Source of the DNA: Mesorhizobium sp. INR15
GTDB taxonomy: Bacteria; Pseudomonadota; Alphaproteobacteria; Rhizobiales; Rhizobiaceae
Direction of reading: 5' to 3'
NCBI RefSeq assembly: GCF_015500075.1
Contig: NZ_CP045496.1
Location: forward strand, 2,614,001 to 2,678,000
DNA length: 64,000 bases
The notes under the pieces: generated by a model
Seen by the model: only the letters and a program-made list of their open reading frames with translations
Databases searched by the model: none
Told to the model about the DNA's origin: nothing
Shown here: positions 59,194 to 64,000 of the stretch, piece after piece
Position numbering within the stretch: position 1 is the stretch's first letter
How the letters are laid out: each line of letters starts with the position of its first letter
Position numbers and translations under genes: made by a program

Positions 59194-59196
59194 GGT

Positions 59197-59394
59197 CTAG
59201 ACTCCTGCCCGCGACGGTAGTTTATCGAGAAAACCGGCGAAACGCTGCCAGGTCGCCGGGCGCCGCTTGATATTGGCTGCCAAATCTTCGCGCGTTAGGG
59301 GATTGGTAGGATGATTCACCAATTCCAAAAATGTGATATTGGCATCGGCGATACGGCGCCGCGCTGATTCAAAATGCTGCAATTGGGTCAACAT
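59197..59394 (-). CDS. Small helical hypothetical protein
   Basis: 65 residues (MLTQLQHFESARRRIADANI). Ends PSRAGV, as does the next gene, because both genes end in the same junction sequence. Confidence 0.5.
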   Translation of the reverse strand: MLTQLQHFESARRRIADANITFLELVNHPTNPLTREDLAANIKRRPATWQRFAGFLDKLPSRAGV

Positions 59395-59397
59395 GGT

Positions 59398-59610
59398 CTA
59401 GACTCCTGCCCGCGAAGGGCTCAGCGCTGCCGCGACATGCGGCCGCATTTTGTTACGAATGGTGAAAAGTGCCGCCTTGTGCCGCGTGTCTTTTGTCCGG
59501 TTAAGGCAAGCCAGCGCCTGCCTCATGTAGACATCGGCCGTTATCGGGAAACCGTGCTGCCAAGCGTGGCGCGCCAGCGTGATAAGCGAAATTGCGTGAG
59601 CGTGATTCAT
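59398..59610 (-). CDS. Small helical hypothetical protein
   Basis: 70 residues (MNHAHAISLITLARHAWQHG), TPR-like helices. Ends PSRAGV. Operator/SD composite precedes it. Confidence 0.5.
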   Translation of the reverse strand: MNHAHAISLITLARHAWQHGFPITADVYMRQALACLNRTKDTRHKAALFTIRNKMRPHVAAALSPSRAGV

Positions 59611-59614
59611 GGCG

Positions 59615-59890
59615 TTATTCTCCCGTTAGAAGTGAAATGACCGGAAAAGGGAAAAGCTCAGCCTGCCCGGCTTGAACGCAAACGATTTCTTGCCAACCCT
59701 TCGGCACAACGGCGCCTTGCCAAGCCGCGCGGCAATCGTCGCCGCTGCCGGCAATGAAAAGCTGCCCGTCATACGTAGTGACTTCGATTTGATAGACTGG
59801 CGCCGTTGCGGTCTCAGGCGGAAGGCCGAAGGCAATAGCGAAGCTGCCGGCAGCCGTGGCAAGCGTGGCAGCGATTAATTTTGCAAGCAT
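59615..59890 (-). CDS. Small exported protein
   Basis: 91 residues with a signal peptide (MLAKLIAATLATAAGSFAIA) and a soluble part with two Cys (DDCRAAWQG, IVCVQAGQA). Periplasmic. Operator/SD composite precedes it. Confidence 0.5.
   Translation of the reverse strand: MLAKLIAATLATAAGSFAIAFGLPPETATAPVYQIEVTTYDGQLFIAGSGDDCRAAWQGAVVPKGWQEIVCVQAGQAELFPFPVISLLTGE
59621..59635. promoter_or_regulatory. Operator/SD composite
   Basis: TCCCGTTAGAAGTGA, 11 bases before the 59610 start, inside the end of the upstream gene. Confidence 0.55.
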
Positions 59891-59899
59891 TGGTGAATC

Positions 59900-59914
59900 T
59901 CCCGTTAAAGGTGA
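59900..59914. promoter_or_regulatory. Operator/SD composite
   Basis: TCCCGTTAAAGGTGA, identical leader to 54841. Confidence 0.6.
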
Positions 59915-59917
59915 AAG

Positions 59918-60196
59918 CTAGAGCCAGTCGCGCGTTTTCTTGACGCTGGAAACCGGCAGCCCATAGCAACGCGCGGCGCCATCTCGGCAAGCTCGCATTG
60001 TATCGCCCGTTGCGCGGTGGAAAATGCCGCTGATCGAGATGCAACACAAATCATCCGCGTCGACCAGAAACGCTTGCCAACCATCGGCAGCGCTGCCGAA
60101 AATCTCGACCTTATGCGATCCAGATGCAACCAAATCGGCGATAGGCTGAAACTTGCCTTGCGACATCATATGCTCAGTCCAGAAAGGTCTACCCAT
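59918..60196 (-). CDS. Small hypothetical protein with Cys cluster
   Basis: 92 residues (VASGSHKVEIFGSAADGWQA, DADDLCCISISGIFH, then RACRDGAARCYG). Four Cys. First gene of the leftward run, with an operator 23 bases upstream. Unknown. Confidence 0.5.
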   Translation of the reverse strand: MGRPFWTEHMMSQGKFQPIADLVASGSHKVEIFGSAADGWQAFLVDADDLCCISISGIFHRATGDTMRACRDGAARCYGLPVSSVKKTRDWL

Positions 60197-60218
60197 GGTC
60201 TCGACTCCGTTAAGTGAC

Positions 60219-60237
60219 TTTCACATTAAACGTGAAA
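60219..60237. promoter_or_regulatory. Operator
   Basis: TTTCACATTAAACGTGAAA, the longest-armed copy. Confidence 0.7.
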
Positions 60238-60329
60238 CTATCTGCCGAGTCAAACGCTATTTTGTGCCACGTCTCATGCGCGCGGGATTCCTTCCATGGC
60301 TGAGCCCGTGCCAGCTAGGCCGGCGACAT

Positions 60330-60690
60330 GCTGCCCGCTGCCCCGCTGCCCCGCTGCCCCGCTGCCCCGCTGCCCCGCTGCCCCGCTGCCCCGCTGCCCC
60401 GCTGCCCCGCTGCCCCGCTGCCCCGCTGCCCCGCTGCCCCGCTGCCCGCTGCCCCGCTGCCCGCTGCCCGCTGCCCCGCTGCCAGGTGCCGTGCTGCCGT
60501 GCTGCCAGGTGCCGTGCTGCCGTGCTGCCAGGTGCCGTGCTGCCGTGCTGCCGTGCTGCCGTGCTGCCAGGTGCCGTGCTGCCGTGCTGCCGTGCTGCCG
60601 TGCTGCCAGGTGCCGTGCTGCCGTGCTGCCAGGTGCCGTGCTGCCAGGTGCCGTGCTGCCGTGCTGCCGTGCTGCCGTGCTGCCCCATGG
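60330..60690. repeat. GC-rich minisatellite of GCTGCC-type units
   Basis: About 15 tandem copies of an octamer CTGCCCCG (60330-60480) pass into copies of GTGCTGCC interleaved with AGGTGCCGTGCTGCC units (60480-60690). The unit families share GCTGCC. The stretch is flanked by the same 18-base sequence (CAGCTAGGCCGGCGACAT at about 60310 and 60700). All frames are open but give only low-complexity peptides, so no gene is called. Confidence 0.9.
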
Positions 60691-60841
60691 GCCCATTGCA
60701 GCTAGGCCGGCGACATGGCGGCAGGTCTCAAATGCGACCTATCGCAACGCCTTTCCCTAATGAATTCAACGCGTTGACTTGCTGCAGCGCTGCCCGTGGT
60801 GGTGGCGAATGGCGGCAGCGTGACACATTTACCTAATGAAT

Positions 60842-61380
60842 TCAGATGGTTAGCAGGTCAAATCGAATAGGATCAATCTGCAAATGCGATACGTTCGAAC
60901 GCGAAAAAGTCAATGATTTCAATGGGATAGTGGCTTTGGGTCCTTCCTCGACCGGTCGCCGGGATGCGGGGGACACCGAGCGCGATTCACATACAAATTG
61001 AAATTCAGCACAGAGAAACGATTTCAAACGTAAGTATTCCTCATGTTTAACCGGTTTCTGGTTAATTTTGCTCAGTGAAACGAGTTCTCACTTATTCTCA
61101 GTCTGATTGTGCCCTAAGTGAGAGAAAAAACGTAACAAAATCAATACTCTCTCACTCTCTCAGTCTTCTCAGTCTAAAAGTAAGGTAGTTTATATAAAGG
61201 GAGTAACAAGAGACAGGCTAAAGCCGGCAGGTGGTCGTGAGGGGGTCCATTTTAAACTATATGGGAATCCATGTGAGAGTGTGAGAGACTGAGAATTGGG
61301 GGGAGGAAATGCGATAGGTTCCATTTGCGAAAAATAGGAAGTGGAACCTATGCGATCATCCATTGCTGTGCATCAGGCAA
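60842..61380. other. AT-rich non-coding region, candidate replication origin
   Basis: About 540 bp without a convincing gene, just downstream of the VapE gene. Copies of TTCTCAGTCT occur at 61095, 61158 (CTCTCAGTCT) and 61166, with an inverted copy ending at 61296, plus CTCTCACT-type words, within an AT-rich stretch (61030-61210). This is the structure of an initiator-bound origin. Confidence 0.5.
61310..61355. repeat. Inverted repeat beside the candidate origin
   Basis: ATGCGATAGGTTCCA and TGGAACCTATGCGAT, separated by about 16 bases; AAATGCGA-type words also occur at 60731 and 60881. Confidence 0.6.
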
Positions 61381-61385
61381 CAAAA

Positions 61386-61402
61386 AACCCGCCGAAGCGG
61401 GT
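61386..61402 (-). terminator. Terminator after the VapE gene
   Basis: On the minus strand AACCCGC-TTCG-GCGGGTT followed by a T-run, 25 bases past the gene end. Confidence 0.7.
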
Positions 61403-61428
61403 TCAAGTGCAATACATTCGATGATCGA

Positions 61429-63954
61429 TTATAATGCAACACCCGGTCTAATGTAGACCCGGCATTTTCCGAATTTCTTGTTGATCTCGCGCGCCGTAAC
61501 CGGGCCTTCGGTGCGGGTCCAGCCGACGAGCAGCATAGCTCGGCCGATTTTGATGGACTCTGTGTGCGGGATTGAACCGTCTCGGCCGAGCATTTCCTCC
61601 CAAATGTGCTGCACGCAGGTCTCATTGCGGAAGGCTTTTGGCGCGGTCAGGTCCAGGTCGTCGAAGCGGTCATCGGTGCCGATCGGCTGCTCAAGCCATG
61701 CCCCAATCTTGCCGGCCAGCATTTCCTCACTGCTCTCGACGCGGCGGCTTTCCTGCATCACGACGGCCTGCTTGGCGGCCTCGTCGGTCAGGTAGAGCGG
61801 CAGGGTATCGGTCTTGTAGCGCTGCTCCATGGCCCGGAAAATGTGCAGGGCTTCCGCCCATATCTGCATGACTTCGCGACGCAGCTTCGGGTTGTCGATC
61901 TGCCCGACAATCTGGCAAACTATCGGCCAGAAGCGGCGGCCGCCCGTCTGATCTCGAAGATACTCGCGGTCGTTGGTCGAGCCGATGAAGATGCACTGGC
62001 GGGGAAACTCCTTCGCCCGCTTCTCCCATGCCAGCCGCACCTTGTCATGCGTGCGGCTGACGAACGCCTTGAGATCGTTGACTTCCGAGCGCTGCATGGC
62101 CGAAAGCTCGCCGATTTCCAGTATCCAGGAGCCCTGCATGACTTCGACCATCTGCTTGGGATCGCTGATGTCGCCGGTCAGTTCGTTATACCATTGCAGG
62201 CCGAGGATTTCGATGAAGGTGGTCTTGCCCTTGCCCTGCACGCCTTCGAGGATCGGCACGAAATCGAACTTGTGTCCGGGCCGGAAGATGCGGGCAATGG
62301 CGCCGACGAAGGTCATCAGCGACGCCTGGCGGTAATAGTCGTTGGCTTCGCAGCCCAGGTAGTCGATGAAGACGGTCTCGACGCGGGCCTTGCCGTCCCA
62401 GGTGACGGACTCAACGAGCTTCTTGATCGGATGGAACGACCGGCGACGAGCGCTCATGTCGATTGCGCCACGCAGATCGCGGTCGGAGACTTTGATGCCG
62501 TAACCCTTCAACTGCGTCTTGCTCTCGATGATGGTGCGGATCGCGGTGTCGTGGCTATCGGTCCAGTTGTCGCCGTTCAGCTGGTCTTTCAAGTCCCAAA
62601 GCTCGCCTTCGAGGTTGACGGGCTCGTGGCTCGAGTCGCGCTTCTTCTTGACGCGGCCGGGCCCGGCAATCAGCACGATCTCTTGTGTGAACTGGTTGAA
62701 GGCCGACACTGTGCGCGTGCGCGGATCGTTGTTGACCACCAGGGCGACGTTGGGGAGGGTGCTCTTTAGCTCGCCTTCCTCGGTGCGGTGCAACTTCTGC
62801 TGCCAGTCAGGGTCCAGAATGTCGCTTTTGACCGCTTTCGCGGCGGGTGGAGAAGCGTCGCCGAGCAAATCGCTGAGATCATTGGCGTCGCCGAGCAAAT
62901 CGCTCAGGTCGTTCCCGGTGTCGATGACGACGGGTAGGTTTGTCGGGCGGTCGAAGTCGTCTTCTTCGAGATCGAGATCGAGCGAATATTTGTTGGCGTT
63001 GGCGATCTGAATCAGGCTCGCCATGCGGACGGGGTTCTTGGAGTCCTGCTTGAAGGAGCGCCAGCGCACGGCCGCGTTCTTCGCATCAAACTTATCGGAC
63101 TGCTTCGCCCACTCGCACCACCGGTCGAAGCCCGCCTTGGTGCCACGGAACTGGTGATGCAGCGCCATGCCGACCTGCACGTAGTCGTCATAGTGAGCGC
63201 CGGCCGCGTCGTTGGGAATGTGTTTGAGGATGTCTGCGATCTGCGCGTCATCCAGGTCCATCGGATCGGTGCGGACGATGGCGAAAAGATCGTCTTCGTC
63301 TTCCGGTTCCTCCGCAACCGACGTGCGTGCGCCCCAAGCTTCGACCGTCGCGGCGGGAATGATCGGACCGATGCCGAACTCGATCATGTCGAGATCGAGC
63401 GGCCGTTCCCAAATGTAGGGCAACTTCGTGTCGGGGTGAATCGAGGGTGGCAGCACGACCTGAACGCCCGTTCCGAACAGGTCGATCATCCAGTCACGCT
63501 TGACGACGATCTTCTGCAGCCGCTCGTCCCAAAACTTCTCAGAGCCCGTGGACTGCGCCAGGGTCTTCTTCCGCAGGGGAGCGTCGGCGACGAAATACAG
63601 GTGACGGCTCTCGCCGCCTGATCCGCTGATCACCGATGGAAGGGAACGCGCCTCGGGCCACAGCGATTCGACCGCTGCCCAAGCCTCGGCGGCGAGTTCC
63701 GGTTTGCGGATGTCGAGATCGAGAACGTGGAGGTAGCCGGCAGCGGTCTTCGACGGCTCACCGAGCCGGATGCCGATGTTGGCGTTTCGTCGATACGAAT
63801 CACGTAGGTCCGCTTCCGTTTGCAGCGGAGCAGTCGACCATGCGGTCTCGATCGGACGTTTTTCGAACGGCACAAGCCAATGTAGTGACGCGCCCGCTTC
63901 GATTAGAGAGCGGACGGAACCGAGCACGCCGTCGAGCGTGGGAGCACTTGCCAT
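61429..63954 (-). CDS. PrimPol-VapE primase-helicase with internal tandem DLSDLLGD tags
   Basis: 841 residues, the probable replication initiator. The N-terminal primase-polymerase domain (1-215) has the LDLDIRK metal motif (Asp79, Asp81); PriCT-2-like residues about 225-330 (HYDDYVQVGMALHHQFRG) follow. A flexible linker (348-367) carries NDLSDLLGD twice in tandem. The C-terminal VapE/SF3-like helicase has EGVQGKGKTTF and WILEIGELSAM, with FIGSTNDREYL. VapE-type initiators usually act at an origin beside the gene, as here. Confidence 0.88.
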   Translation of the reverse strand: MASAPTLDGVLGSVRSLIEAGASLHWLVPFEKRPIETAWSTAPLQTEADLRDSYRRNANIGIRLGEPSKTAAGYLHVLDLDIRKPELAAEAWAAVESLWPEARSLPSVISGSGGESRHLYFVADAPLRKKTLAQSTGSEKFWDERLQKIVVKRDWMIDLFGTGVQVVLPPSIHPDTKLPYIWERPLDLDMIEFGIGPIIPAATVEAWGARTSVAEEPEDEDDLFAIVRTDPMDLDDAQIADILKHIPNDAAGAHYDDYVQVGMALHHQFRGTKAGFDRWCEWAKQSDKFDAKNAAVRWRSFKQDSKNPVRMASLIQIANANKYSLDLDLEEDDFDRPTNLPVVIDTGNDLSDLLGDANDLSDLLGDASPPAAKAVKSDILDPDWQQKLHRTEEGELKSTLPNVALVVNNDPRTRTVSAFNQFTQEIVLIAGPGRVKKKRDSSHEPVNLEGELWDLKDQLNGDNWTDSHDTAIRTIIESKTQLKGYGIKVSDRDLRGAIDMSARRRSFHPIKKLVESVTWDGKARVETVFIDYLGCEANDYYRQASLMTFVGAIARIFRPGHKFDFVPILEGVQGKGKTTFIEILGLQWYNELTGDISDPKQMVEVMQGSWILEIGELSAMQRSEVNDLKAFVSRTHDKVRLAWEKRAKEFPRQCIFIGSTNDREYLRDQTGGRRFWPIVCQIVGQIDNPKLRREVMQIWAEALHIFRAMEQRYKTDTLPLYLTDEAAKQAVVMQESRRVESSEEMLAGKIGAWLEQPIGTDDRFDDLDLTAPKAFRNETCVQHIWEEMLGRDGSIPHTESIKIGRAMLLVGWTRTEGPVTAREINKKFGKCRVYIRPGVAL

Positions 63955-63976
63955 TTTACGCCTTCCCCTGCGGGAA

Positions 63977-64000
63977 TCAGAGGTCGTCGCCGAGATCGAA
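63977..64000 (-). CDS. 3' end of an upstream gene ending FDLGDDL
   Basis: Only the last seven codons are inside the window, reading FDLGDDL then stop, 22 bases before the VapE start. The ending matches the acidic-leucine tag. Confidence 0.5.
   Translation of the reverse strand, partial: FDLGDDL

Noticed and set aside
60330..60690. Possible CRISPR array
   Set aside because: Units are 8-15 bases with no spacers, and no cas genes are present.
60153..60836. Long open frames across the minisatellite on both strands
   Set aside because: They exist only because the repeat lacks stop codons; the peptides are low-complexity Pro/Cys/Ala or Gly/Ser/Ala strings with no ribosome site.
52233..60845. CCTAATGAA(TTCA) words near both borders of the accessory block as target-site duplications
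   Set aside because: Too short and three copies rather than two; not enough to claim a mobile element.
61606..62769. 387-residue + strand ORF
   Set aside because: It is the mirror of the VapE gene, whose domain motifs are clear on the other strand.

Overview
The window is the left part of an integrated lambda-like siphovirus prophage plus about 10 kb of flanking host chromosome. The GC-rich codon usage, the chromosomal gene set (YqhA, SIMPL-domain and OmpA-family proteins) and phage genes typical of alphaproteobacterial phages (BR0599-type tail gene, GapR/DUF2312 homologue) suggest a member of the Hyphomicrobiales, possibly Mesorhizobium-like. That placement is inference from gene content, not from a search.

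Region 1 (1-9.9 kb) is host chromosome: the end of an arginase-family gene, an active DegP-like protease back to back with a catalytically dead paralogue, a LuxR-type regulator, an HSDL2-like dehydrogenase, YqhA, a large OmpA-family protein, a YcgN-like protein and two secreted proteins. It ends in a tRNA with anticodon CAT (9863-9938), the probable attachment site.

Region 2 (10.1-11.8 kb) holds a tyrosine integrase and about 500 bp of structured non-coding DNA with a degenerate tRNA-like element. Region 3 (11.8-41 kb, + strand) is the late operon: AlpA-like regulator, terminase, gpW, portal, S49 protease with an internal scaffold start, decoration and capsid proteins, head-tail connectors, tail tube, frameshifted tail chaperone, tape measure, tail tip, fibres, then lysis genes (holin candidate, SAR-type endolysin, nested spanins). 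No attR is seen, so the prophage continues past 64 kb.

Region 4 (41-51.9 kb, - strand) is the early operon: DNA methyltransferase, small acidic-tailed proteins, an HNH endonuclease, a GapR-like protein, two MazG-superfamily nucleotide hydrolases, an HAD phosphatase, an HTH protein (candidate repressor) and many small genes. Region 5 (52.2-60.3 kb, mostly - strand) is a block with its own word usage: a HerA-like ATPase, an NPPF methyltransferase, a DUF3560 protein and a run of very small genes. Region 6 (60.3-64 kb) has a GC-rich minisatellite, an AT-rich candidate origin with iterons, and a PrimPol-VapE primase-helicase.

Two phage-wide signals stand out. First, a palindrome close to TTTCAC-N-TTTAA-N-GTGAAA recurs about 19 times, each copy 10-45 nt upstream of a start codon, on both strands and in early, late and accessory modules; this looks like a dispersed operator regulon. 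Second, a short acidic-leucine peptide, D-L-x-D-L-L (or DDDLLV), occurs at the ends or in linkers of at least eight otherwise unrelated phage proteins (integrase, small terminase, portal, methyltransferase, three small early proteins, primase-helicase, and the truncated gene at the window edge) with different codons each time. It may be a shared docking tag for an unidentified phage or host partner.
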